This document shows positions 1 to 7,210 of a stretch of DNA of 27,860 nucleotides, one piece after another. The stretch covers positions 1 to 27,860 of the forward strand of contig JAYEIA010000213.1 of NCBI GenBank assembly GCA_034659855.1, read 5' to 3'. The notes below the pieces were generated by a model. The model did no database searches. It worked only from the letters and a program-made list of their open reading frames with translations, and was not told the origin of the DNA. Each line of letters opens with the position of its first letter. Position 1 is the stretch's first letter. A program made the position numbers and the translations under genes. The DNA comes from JAYEIA01 sp034659855. GTDB lineage: Bacteria; Bacteroidota; Bacteroidia; Bacteroidales; JAADGE01.

Positions 1-1
1 C

Positions 2-448
2 CTTTTTTCGGATAGGGACACTAAAAACAAGGATGGCATGGTGCTGTCATTACTTAGATTGGAGCAGCACAGTGATGATACTTTTGATGTTGTGTTTTCG
101 GGGGCAAAGCAGTCGATATTTATTATGGACTCAGATGCTGAGAAACTTGTTAAATACAGAGGAGATGTTAAAGAAATAGGAAGTCCGCACTATGATATGA
201 TTGAGTTTTCGCAGCAAACGCTTGAGTTAAAGTCCGGAAGTATAATTTATATGTTTTCGGATGGTATAATTGATCAAAATGATGTGAACAGAAAAAAAAT
301 TGGTACGCCGGGCCTTAAGAATATTCTGAGTGAAGCGTTACAATTGGATATAGCCTTACAAAAAGATTTCGTAACTGATAAACTTGAGGAACATATGGCT
401 GAGACCACTCAGCGAGATGATATGACTCTGCTTGGGATGGAGTTGTAG
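2..448 (+). CDS. SpoIIE/PP2C-type serine phosphatase, C-terminal fragment (5' end outside window)
   Basis: The reading frame is open to the left edge, so this is the 3' part of a longer gene; the first internal ATG at 38 is not a convincing start because the coding sequence already matches the family before it. The fragment (about 148 residues) shows the second half of a PP2C-like SpoIIE phosphatase domain: a KDGM segment followed by a hydrophobic strand, an 'FSGAKQ' strand, the metal-binding 'YMFSDGIIDQ' motif and the C-terminal 'QRDDMTLLGMEL' motif whose aspartates bind Mn/Mg. In this family the domain dephosphorylates anti-sigma-factor antagonists or acts as a response-regulator output, often behind TPR, GAF or 7TM sensor domains; which sensor is present here cannot be seen. 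It is convergent with the next gene. Family call is firm, substrate unknown. Confidence 0.85.
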   Translation, partial: LFSDRDTKNKDGMVLSLLRLEQHSDDTFDVVFSGAKQSIFIMDSDAEKLVKYRGDVKEIGSPHYDMIEFSQQTLELKSGSIIYMFSDGIIDQNDVNRKKIGTPGLKNILSEALQLDIALQKDFVTDKLEEHMAETTQRDDMTLLGMEL

Positions 449-607
449 TTTTTGAAAGTTTTTTTGGCATGTTTTATAAATGTAAATTTCTGCGTTATTT
501 TAAAAGTTTTAAAATCCTCATTTACAATAGGTAAACTCCGGTTTTAAAATTTCAAAATGCCTTAAACTTTACACTTATGAAACAGGCCTTTTTTTGTCTT
601 TCTTTTA

Positions 608-2521
608 TTACTTATTCAAGTTCGCTTCTGCTGAATCATTAACTTTAAGTGCTAAGTACTTCAGAGAGGGAGATTTTATAAAACGCCCTAAACCAAATTT
701 TTCCCATTTTTTGTCAATATTATCTATGGTTTTATTGTCCATGGTTACTACATTGGGCCACCGGCGTTTGAAGTTGTCTGCCGCTTTGGTTTTTGTGGTT
801 CCGTCAATTATCAAATGAGAGCTGTGGTTTTTGCTTTCTATTATTTTGCAGTCTCTAAGCGGTTCAATATTATTGGCAAATACCCAACAGGCGGTGTCAG
901 TCTCTGCCGGATTTATTGCTTGGTCAACGGCAATCAGGAATTTTACGGGTTTAAAGCTCAATTCTTCGGACAAATTAGTGAGTAATGATTTTATATCCTG
1001 TGATTTGTCTTTTTTTACGGAAAGAAACAGGACTGAAATTTCCCTTAGAATGAGTCCGGTGTCTGCTGCAGTTATTTGATTGTATTTACTTAAGGTCTCT
1101 TCAATTTTATCGATGTTTGGTTTTAGATTTTCAAATTCGGGAGAATTAAGTTTTTCTTCTTCAAGTTTTGTGGTAGCATCAATGGTCATTTTGCTTCCGA
1201 AAGCAAAGGCCGATGAAGAATGATCAAGCACATCCAAGGGACCTTTGCTGAATGTTATGTCATTGGCCGGGTCAATTTTTTGTGAAAGCGTCTGAGCCAA
1301 TGCTTCATAGGAGTGAATTGGAGCTGCTTTGTCGGTGATAATGAGCATTTTATTAAACATCATTTGACCGGCTCCTCGAAGGGCATCACTAACTTTGTGG
1401 GCATGCCCGGCAAAGCTTTTGTCAATGGCTGCAATGGTTAAGTTATGAGCTACACCGGCTTCGGGTATATTCATATCGGCCAATTCGGGCAACATGGTGA
1501 GCTGAATGGGAGCCAGAAAAATACGTTCGGTCGCTTTGGCAATAAAGGCATCTTCCATAGGAGGAATGCCAACCACAGTCGCCGGATATACGGCATCTTT
1601 GCGATGAGTTATGGCGGTAACATGAAATTTGGGGTACCAATCGGGCAAGGAGTAAAATCCGGTATGATCACCGAACGGGCCTTCCCAAAAGAGTTCTTCC
1701 CGGGGGTCTATATATCCTTCGATAATGATATCCGCATCAGCCGGAACTTCAATATCTTGGGTAAGCGCTTTGGTCATTCGGACTTTCTTTTTTCTTAAGA
1801 ATCCGGCAAGCATGTATTCATCAATATTGTCGGGTAGTGGGGCCGATGCCGAATAGCTTAGTACGGGATCTCCACCGAGAGCCACGGCAACCGGCATTTT
1901 TTTATTGAGTTGCTTGTATTCGTTGTAATGGCGTGCACCCACTTTGTGTTTATGCCAATGCATACCGGTTGTTTGTTCATCAATTATTTGCATGCGATAC
2001 ATTCCTACATTTCGAATGCCGGTGTGCGGGTCTTTTGTAATAACTTGCGGAAATGTAATGAAGGGTGCCGCATCACTTGGCCAGGTTTTTAACACCGGTA
2101 GTATGCTTAGACTTGGGTTGCTGTGTTTTACCTCTTGACATTTGGCTTTGCCTTTTTTTTGGGAAGGCATATAAGCCGATACCTTCGCCAATTGGGGCAA
2201 AACAGAGAGTTTTTCTTTTATTCCGTTTTTAGGAGAACTCAGCGTTTTGAACAGGGCATGTATTTCTTTTCCTACATCATCATATTCATTGACTCTCAGG
2301 GCGGCTTTCATTCTTTTGTCTGAGCCCAGCATGTTCATCAGAACAGGAAATTGAGTGCCGTTGTTTTTGAATAAGAGCGCTTTTCCTCCTCCCGGAGATT
2401 TTGACATTCGGTCTGCAATTTCAGAAATTTCTAAATCAGTGTTTGCCTTTTCGGATAGGGTTATTAGTTCTCCGCTTTTTTCTATTTCGGAACAAAATTC
2501 ATTGAGTGATTTGAATGCCAT
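608..2521 (-). CDS. ubiD: UbiD-family prenylated-FMN-dependent decarboxylase
   Basis: The 637-residue protein has the UbiD core: 'GMYRMQIIDEQTTGMHWHKH' near residues 173-192, and the 'EGPFGDHTGFYS' signature at 280-291 that carries a conserved catalytic acid, followed by 'VVGIPPMED' at 316-324. UbiD enzymes decarboxylate (hetero)aromatic or alpha,beta-unsaturated acids with prenylated FMN made by UbiX; members are assigned to ubiquinone or menaquinone synthesis, but the substrate cannot be read from sequence. It is longer than the E. coli enzyme (about 490 residues); the additional C-terminal part (about 480-637) resembles the longer form common in Bacteroidota. No UbiX partner lies in the window. 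The start at 2521 is followed at once by family-like sequence, and no longer in-frame extension is needed. HflX lies 197 bp upstream in the same direction. Cytoplasmic, no signal peptide. Confidence 0.87.
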   Translation of the reverse strand: MAFKSLNEFCSEIEKSGELITLSEKANTDLEISEIADRMSKSPGGGKALLFKNNGTQFPVLMNMLGSDKRMKAALRVNEYDDVGKEIHALFKTLSSPKNGIKEKLSVLPQLAKVSAYMPSQKKGKAKCQEVKHSNPSLSILPVLKTWPSDAAPFITFPQVITKDPHTGIRNVGMYRMQIIDEQTTGMHWHKHKVGARHYNEYKQLNKKMPVAVALGGDPVLSYSASAPLPDNIDEYMLAGFLRKKKVRMTKALTQDIEVPADADIIIEGYIDPREELFWEGPFGDHTGFYSLPDWYPKFHVTAITHRKDAVYPATVVGIPPMEDAFIAKATERIFLAPIQLTMLPELADMNIPEAGVAHNLTIAAIDKSFAGHAHKVSDALRGAGQMMFNKMLIITDKAAPIHSYEALAQTLSQKIDPANDITFSKGPLDVLDHSSSAFAFGSKMTIDATTKLEEEKLNSPEFENLKPNIDKIEETLSKYNQITAADTGLILREISVLFLSVKKDKSQDIKSLLTNLSEELSFKPVKFLIAVDQAINPAETDTACWVFANNIEPLRDCKIIESKNHSSHLIIDGTTKTKAADNFKRRWPNVVTMDNKTIDNIDKKWEKFGLGRFIKSPSLKYLALKVNDSAEANLNK

Positions 2522-2558
2522 AATTTTGGATGGATTTTGAGGTTGTACAACTATAGAT

Positions 2559-2604
2559 GAGTTCAGTATAAAAAGTATAAAGTTTTAAAGTTAAAAGTGT
2601 TATT
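2559..2604. repeat. Partial third copy of an A/T-rich dispersed intergenic repeat
   Basis: The sequence beginning GAGTTCAGT and running through several AAAGTT units resembles the starts of the repeat blocks at 22368 and 24862. Only the first ~45 bp match and the composition is simple, so chance similarity is possible. Confidence 0.35.
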
Positions 2605-2650
2605 TGTTTAGTACTCAAACAGGTATTAAAATATACCAATTTTATGCAAC

Positions 2651-2677
2651 TTGCTGAATATCAATTAATTAACTTTG
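2651..2677 (+). promoter_or_regulatory. Orphan Bacteroidota-type promoter-like pair
   Basis: TTG at 2651-2653 and TAACTTTG at 2670-2677 (fits TAnnTTTG) are 16 bp apart, a little short of the usual 19-20. It points rightward into the antisense of hflX, where there is no plus-strand gene. Possibly an antisense or small RNA promoter, or chance. Confidence 0.25.
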
Positions 2678-2718
2678 CAGACTTTCAACTTTTAACCTTT
2701 TTAAACTACACTCAAAGA

Positions 2719-3900
2719 TTAATACAAAAAGTCATCATAGGGGTATCTTGATGTATGAATTTCTTTCACTTCCCGGTAAAGTAATTCTTTGAGCATATCA
2801 ATATTAAGGTCTTTAAGTGCCGAAATAAATACGGTGTCTTTTTCTTGTGCAAAATGTAATTTTTTTAAATCATCCAGCGAATAGTTTTTTCTGCTTTTTG
2901 GTGATAAATCATCTGCATCTTTAGGGGTATAGCTGTAGTTGTCTGTTTTATTGAAGACCAGAATTCGCTTGGTATCGGTTACTCCCAGATTTGTCAGGGT
3001 CTCATTCACAACATCAATATGTTCCTCTACGTTGGGGTGGGTAATGTCGGCGACATGCAATAACAGGTCGGCTTCTCGCAACTCATCCAAAGTTGATTTA
3101 AACGACTCAACCAAGTGGTGGGGAAGTTTGCGAATAAAACCCACGGTGTCGGAAACTAAAAACGGGAGGTTTCCTATGACGACCTTTCTCACTGTGGTGT
3201 CGAGCGTGGCAAATAATTTATCTTCGGCAAAAATATCTGATTTGCTGAGCAAATTGGTTAATGTGGATTTTCCGGCATTGGTATATCCTACAAGGGCTAC
3301 TCTTACTTTTTTGCCTCTTCCTTTGCGTTGGGAGTGTTTTTGTTTCTCAATTTTTTTGAGTTCAGCCTTGAGTTTGGTGATATTGTTCCTAATAATTCTT
3401 CGATCGGTTTCAATTTCTTTTTCTCCCGGTCCGCGTGTCCCTATACCGCCTTGCTGGCGTTCCAAGTGAGTCCACATGCCTTTGAGTCGGGGCAGCATGT
3501 ACTGGGCTTGAGCCAATTCAACTTGAGCTTTGGCGTGGGCTGTTTGAGCTCTGGAAGCAAAAATATCCAGAATTAAATCGGTTCTGTCCAGCACCTTGCA
3601 TTTTAGCCCTTTTTCCAGATTTCTAATTTGAGAAGGGCTGAGGTCATCATCAAAAATTGCCGTTTCAATGCTGTGTTTTTTTACAAATTCTATTATTTCT
3701 TCAAATTTTCCTTTGCCGACATAGTTGCGAATATCCGGTTTGTTTATTTTTTGAGTAAATCTTTTGAGAGCCGTAGCTCCGGCAGTTTTAGCCAAAAAAG
3801 CCAATTCATCCAGGTATTCATTTACTTTTTCCTCGCTCTGTTGTTGAGTGATTATAGAAATTAAAATTGCTCTTTCTGCGCTCCGCTTCTTCTTTGCCAT
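2719..3900 (-). CDS. hflX: GTPase HflX
   Basis: The 393-residue protein has the full HflX layout. The N-terminal nucleotide-binding-like domain (about 10-120) is followed by the linker motif 'GGIGTRGPGE' at 151-160 and a basic coiled-coil stretch (165-198). The G domain follows: P-loop 'GYTNAGKST' at 205-213, TT pair at 235-236, 'DTVGF' at 251-255, 'NKTD' at 317-320 and 'SALK' at 360-363. HflX binds the 50S subunit and splits stalled or hibernating 70S ribosomes, typically under heat or antibiotic stress. Length is normal. The next gene downstream in the same direction, ubiD, has no evident functional link. Upstream, the 3929-3949 hairpin separates it from the TonB cluster, so it probably has its own promoter, although I found no good TAnnTTTG box in the short gap. 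Confidence 0.95.
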   Translation of the reverse strand: MAKKKRSAERAILISIITQQQSEEKVNEYLDELAFLAKTAGATALKRFTQKINKPDIRNYVGKGKFEEIIEFVKKHSIETAIFDDDLSPSQIRNLEKGLKCKVLDRTDLILDIFASRAQTAHAKAQVELAQAQYMLPRLKGMWTHLERQQGGIGTRGPGEKEIETDRRIIRNNITKLKAELKKIEKQKHSQRKGRGKKVRVALVGYTNAGKSTLTNLLSKSDIFAEDKLFATLDTTVRKVVIGNLPFLVSDTVGFIRKLPHHLVESFKSTLDELREADLLLHVADITHPNVEEHIDVVNETLTNLGVTDTKRILVFNKTDNYSYTPKDADDLSPKSRKNYSLDDLKKLHFAQEKDTVFISALKDLNIDMLKELLYREVKEIHTSRYPYDDFLY

Positions 3901-3928
3901 TTGTACTTTGAGTTTCTTTTATTTGCAA

Positions 3929-3949
3929 ACAGCCCGCAGAGCGGGCTGT
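3929..3949 (-). terminator. Strong hairpin ending the TonB cluster
   Basis: A perfect 9-bp GC-rich stem (ACAGCCCGC / GCGGGCTGT) with a 3-nt loop lies 43 bp past the stop of the last TonB gene. On the minus strand it is followed by TTTGC rather than a long T run, so termination is likely but not textbook. Confidence 0.6.
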
Positions 3950-3991
3950 CATATACTTGTTTAGTGGTATTGTTTTTTTGCAGTAATCAAA

Positions 3992-4669
3992 TTATTGTAA
4001 TTTGAATTTTACAGGCACCGAAAACCATACGTTTACGGGTTTTCCGCCTTGGCGACCCGGTGTAAAGTCAGGTAAGGTTTTAATTACCCTGATGGCTTCA
4101 TCATCCAATAATGGGTCAACCCCTCTTTGGAGTTGAACTTCGCCGACTTTGCCATTTTTTTTGACAACGAAACGAATATATACTGTTCCTTGAATATCAT
4201 TTTCTTGAGCAACTACTGGATATTCCATGTTTTCTGCAATATATTTACGCAGAGCTAATTGCCCGCCTTTAAATTCAGGCATTTTTTCTACAACAACAAA
4301 AACTTGTGTGTCTTCTTCTTCGTTCTCTTCGATGTTAACAATTTCAATTTCTTCGTTTTCATCCATGGAGGCATCAAAATCAAAATCGCTTTCGAAATCT
4401 TCACTGTCATCAACAATGTTAATTACCTCCGGCGTTTCTTGTTGTTCAGGCTCCGGTTCCGGCTCCGGTGGTTCAATGTCTTGTCTGGTAATTTCTGTCA
4501 TTTCGTCATCGGTAACCACTTCTCGGGCTGCAAAGCCCTCTGTTTCAGAGGTGTCTGTTTTCCAATTAAAGGCAACAAGGGTTAAGCCGATAACCACAGC
4601 CAATCCGGTGAGTATAAATGCCGATTTATAATTTTCTAAATCTACTTTTGGGCTTTTTTTAACTTTCAT
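3992..4669 (-). CDS. tonB: Energy transducer TonB (cluster copy 1, most canonical)
   Basis: This 225-residue protein has a short basic cytoplasmic end with 'VDLENYKSAF', one membrane helix (about 17-34), a proline/glutamate linker (PEPEPEPE at 68-75), a long acidic stretch (about 86-120) and a TonB C-terminal domain (130-225). The domain contains 'YPVVAQENDIQGTVYIRFVV', 'LDDEAIRVI' and a terminal 'PVKFKL'. This is the usual Bacteroidota TonB architecture; such proteins couple the inner-membrane proton gradient, through ExbB/ExbD, to outer-membrane receptors. No exbB/exbD is in the window. It is last of four tandem TonB-domain genes. A near-consensus box (TATCTTTA, minus strand, 4737-4730) lies about 60 bp upstream, so it may also be transcribed on its own. 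Confidence 0.92.
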   Translation of the reverse strand: MKVKKSPKVDLENYKSAFILTGLAVVIGLTLVAFNWKTDTSETEGFAAREVVTDDEMTEITRQDIEPPEPEPEPEQQETPEVINIVDDSEDFESDFDFDASMDENEEIEIVNIEENEEEDTQVFVVVEKMPEFKGGQLALRKYIAENMEYPVVAQENDIQGTVYIRFVVKKNGKVGEVQLQRGVDPLLDDEAIRVIKTLPDFTPGRQGGKPVNVWFSVPVKFKLQ

Positions 4670-4782
4670 TTTTTTGTGTTTAAAATATTATATTTTTTGA
4701 GTACTTTAAACTCCGGCTTTGTCAGTGTGTAAAGATAGAGTTTTTTTTTATTATTCCTGATGTATTCCGAAAATATTCAGGA

Positions 4783-5427
4783 TTATATATTAAAACTTAG
4801 GGGCAAAATAAAATAAACGGCAACCGGTTTCCCGTTTTGCCTGGCCGGTTTAAAATTTTTGAGTAATCTCAGAGCTTGTATTACCTCTTTATCAAGTGTT
4901 TGATGAAGTGATTTTTTTATGACAAACTCTTCAGGCCGACCATTTTGATTTACTGTGAACTGTACATAAACAGTTCCTGATATTTGCCCGGTGCTAATTT
5001 CCTCGGGTAATTGAATTACCTTCGCAATATCTCTTTTAAGTGCTGTAATTCCTCCGGGATATTCCGGCATCACTTCGGCACTGTAGAGTGTGTTGTTTGA
5101 ATTTCCGTTGGTTTGATTTATGTTTCCCGTATTCTCTGCTTCATTGTCCACCAAAACCGAGTCGGTGATTGGTGTATCGTCCTTTGTGATTTTAATTCTG
5201 TTCGAGCTTTCAGTATGGGCTTTTACTTTGCCGACAGTATTTTCCAAGCTGATGTCGCTCATTATGTTTTCAGCAAATGAAAGGCCGTAAACTTCCGGGT
5301 CTTCTTTCTTGCTCCATTTTGTATTAAAAACAATAACCAGACTGATTAATACGATGATGAGACTCACTTGAAAAAAGAGCAACCTGAAACGTTCTAAATT
5401 TACATGTTTATTTTTCTTACTATCCAT
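4783..5427 (-). CDS. TonB C-terminal-domain protein (cluster copy 2, divergent linker)
   Basis: I place the start at 5427 rather than the upstream in-frame ATG at 5454: the 5427 start gives the family's N-terminus (MDSKKNKHVNLERFRLLFF), and a TATATTTG promoter-like box at 5444-5451 would fall inside the longer form. The resulting 214 residues show one membrane helix (about 16-36), a polar Asn/Thr/Ser-rich linker without the Pro-Glu or acidic repeats of canonical TonB, and a TonB-C domain ('MPEYPGGITALKRDI', 'GTVYVQFTV', 'LDKEVIQALRLL', 'PLSFNI'). The domain is recognisable but more divergent than copies 1 and 3. It may energise a dedicated receptor, or serve another periplasmic binding role. 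Family call firm, function inferred. Confidence 0.82.
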   Translation of the reverse strand: MDSKKNKHVNLERFRLLFFQVSLIIVLISLVIVFNTKWSKKEDPEVYGLSFAENIMSDISLENTVGKVKAHTESSNRIKITKDDTPITDSVLVDNEAENTGNINQTNGNSNNTLYSAEVMPEYPGGITALKRDIAKVIQLPEEISTGQISGTVYVQFTVNQNGRPEEFVIKKSLHQTLDKEVIQALRLLKNFKPARQNGKPVAVYFILPLSFNI

Positions 5428-5443
5428 TTTAAAGTCAATTGGG

Positions 5444-5451
5444 CAAATATA
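5444..5451 (-). promoter_or_regulatory. Candidate -7 promoter box upstream of TonB copy 2
   Basis: TATATTTG on the minus strand matches TAnnTTTG exactly and lies 16 bp before the ATG at 5427. No TTG is seen at the expected -33 position, so support comes from one element plus its placement. Confidence 0.4.
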
Positions 5452-5637
5452 CACAGCTGATTTTATTTTTCCGCAGCTTTAAGAAATAATAAGTAATTTT
5501 AACGTATAAATTCGATCAGCATATTTTATACGGGTAGTTACACCTCCTTTTTGTATTTGATGATGAATGAAAATAATTCCATAAATTTTGTCTCTTTTCT
5601 TTGTGATAACTTGACTTCTGTCGGGCAGTGGCGAGTA

Positions 5638-6327
5638 TTAGTTGAGCTTAAATTTTATGGGTAAGTTAAACCATACAGCCACCTTTTTTCCGTTTTGCAT
5701 GCCGGGTGTAAAATCCGATAAGGTTCCGATTACTCTCAGCGCTTCTTCGTCCAACAGCGGATCGGTTCCTCGGTAAACGTGCGCATCTTTTATTTTGCCG
5801 TCTGCATCCACTACAAATCTGATGTACACTGTTCCTTCTACATCATTTTCTTGTGCTGTGGTTGGGTAGTCTACTTCGCTGTATATGTCCTGCATTAACT
5901 TCTGATCGCCTCTGTCTCCGTAGCTTCCGCTTCCGTTATACACCGGGTCTGCCTCAACATTTACGAATATTGTATTACCGAGTTTTTCATTGTCATCAAT
6001 ATCAATAATTTGGATACTTTCATCTTCTTTAAACCCCATATGGATATCCGGAGGATCTTCGAGATCAAAATCATTGTCAACCAGTTTAATGATTTCCGGA
6101 GCTGCCGTTTTTGGTTTTTCCGGAGGAGGTTCCACGTCAACCCGAGTTATGGGGACATTTTCTTCGTCTATGTCCACCATGGCTGATTTCATGCTATTGA
6201 GATCATCAATCGGGGATTTCATGTTTATAAATGTGACCACAATTCCTAAGGCGACCAAAAGGCCGATGAGGAAAAATGTTGTTCTGTGCTTTTCGGTGTC
6301 AATATTTGATTTTTTTTTCGTTTTCAT
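5638..6327 (-). CDS. tonB: Energy transducer TonB (cluster copy 3)
   Basis: The frame opens further upstream (ATG at 6387), but the ATG at 6327 gives the N-terminus that aligns with its neighbours (MKTKKKSNIDTEKHRTTFF), so I use it; the predicted protein is 229 residues. It has one membrane helix (about 18-34), a short proline linker ('VEPPPEKP'), an acidic stretch ending 'IQIIDIDDNE', and a TonB-C domain with 'YPTTAQENDVEGTVYIRFVV', 'GTDPLLDEEALRVI' and 'PIKFKL'. It is closest to copy 1, sharing the EPP linker, the acidic stretch and most TonB-C motifs, so these two may be the more recent duplicates. A small oddity is a Gly/Ser/Asp-rich insertion ('NGSGSYGDRGDQK') where copies 1, 2 and 4 have the short 'P.F.GG' or 'P.GG' turn. 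Confidence 0.88.
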   Translation of the reverse strand: MKTKKKSNIDTEKHRTTFFLIGLLVALGIVVTFINMKSPIDDLNSMKSAMVDIDEENVPITRVDVEPPPEKPKTAAPEIIKLVDNDFDLEDPPDIHMGFKEDESIQIIDIDDNEKLGNTIFVNVEADPVYNGSGSYGDRGDQKLMQDIYSEVDYPTTAQENDVEGTVYIRFVVDADGKIKDAHVYRGTDPLLDEEALRVIGTLSDFTPGMQNGKKVAVWFNLPIKFKLN

Positions 6328-6470
6328 GCTATTATTTTTTATACTAAACGGCCTTTCGGATATTGAACAATTTTTTTTGTTTTTCATTCATTATCTTAAT
6401 CGCTATTTAGTCATGTGTGAATAAAATCGGATGGTTAAATATTGTGTGCAGCAATATTATAGTCCGTTGA

Positions 6471-7121
6471 TTACAATTTAAAAATAATCGATATCGTATG
6501 CTGTGTATTTACCGCAATTGCATTATATTCTGCGGGAATCCATTGGGGCATGCCGGCAACAATTCTAACGGCTTCTTTGTTGAGTAATTGGTGTGAGCTG
6601 TTAATAATTTGGATCTTGTTTATCGTTCCGTCAGTTTCTATTGTAAATGATAAATATACTCTGCCCTGTATTTTCTTCGCTTTTGCTTTTGGCGGATATT
6701 GCAAATGATTTAAAATAAATTCGTTCATTGCTTGTATCCCGCCGGGAAAACTTGCCTTCTTTTCTTGTATAAATGTTTCATTCTGTTTTTGTTCCGGATT
6801 ATTTTTCTTTATGTTATTGCTCTCTTGCAGTACTTCTGTCGAAATTTCTATATCTTGAGTAGGATTCTGATTGTCTTTTACCTGAGCAATATGACCGACG
6901 GCAACTCCTTTAGGTTTTGGGATTTTAATTTCCGACGAGTCAATCAGTATTTCTGAGATAAATTCCGGTTCACCGAAAAATACTTTTACTTTTTCTTCGG
7001 GAGCTTTAGGTTGTTTGTATTCAAGCACAAATACGGACACAGACAAAGCAATGATAAACCCGGTCTGAAAAAACAGGATTTTCTTTTTTTCTAAGTTTGC
7101 TTTGTCCGTCTTTTTGTTCAT
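6471..7121 (-). CDS. TonB C-terminal-domain protein (cluster copy 4, most divergent)
   Basis: This 216-residue protein starts with the shared 'KANLEKKKILFFQTGFIIA' cytoplasmic/membrane segment. It then has a polar, Asn/Gln/Lys-rich linker lacking the proline and acidic repeats, and a TonB-C-like domain ('FPGGIQAMNEFILNHLQYPP', 'IQGRVYLSFTIETDG', 'LLNKEAVRIVAGMPQWIPA'). The end is unusual: the canonical 'G(K)PV.V.F..P..F.L' strand is replaced by 'NAIAVNTQHTISIIFKL', so receptor engagement may differ. It is the first TonB gene after the M56 peptidase (89 bp), making it the copy most likely to be co-transcribed with the regulatory pair. Family membership is well supported; whether it transduces energy is not. 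Confidence 0.8.
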   Translation of the reverse strand: MNKKTDKANLEKKKILFFQTGFIIALSVSVFVLEYKQPKAPEEKVKVFFGEPEFISEILIDSSEIKIPKPKGVAVGHIAQVKDNQNPTQDIEISTEVLQESNNIKKNNPEQKQNETFIQEKKASFPGGIQAMNEFILNHLQYPPKAKAKKIQGRVYLSFTIETDGTINKIQIINSSHQLLNKEAVRIVAGMPQWIPAEYNAIAVNTQHTISIIFKL

Positions 7122-7210
7122 TGCTTATGCTTTAGTTTGTTACAATATTTCGTGCCGTTATGCATGCACTGTAAAATACTCGTTTTTTCAGTTATCGAAT
7201 ACATCCTCTG

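Noticed and set aside
2939..3469. Plus-strand open frame of 176 codons opposite hflX
   Set aside because: Antisense shadow of the HflX G domain; low-complexity Ser/Leu-rich translation without motifs.
4227..4631. Plus-strand Ser-rich open frames opposite the TonB linker
   Set aside because: Their serine/glycine richness is simply the complement of the acidic and Pro-Glu codons of TonB copy 1.
4741..4783. CCTGA/TCAGG hairpin between TonB copies 1 and 2 as a terminator
   Set aside because: Only 5-bp arms with a 16-nt loop, and the T-rich tract is on the wrong strand for the minus-strand genes.
6438..6458. AATATTG/CAATATT hairpin between TonB copies 3 and 4
   Set aside because: Short, A/T-only stem with no T tail; expected by chance in such AT-rich sequence.
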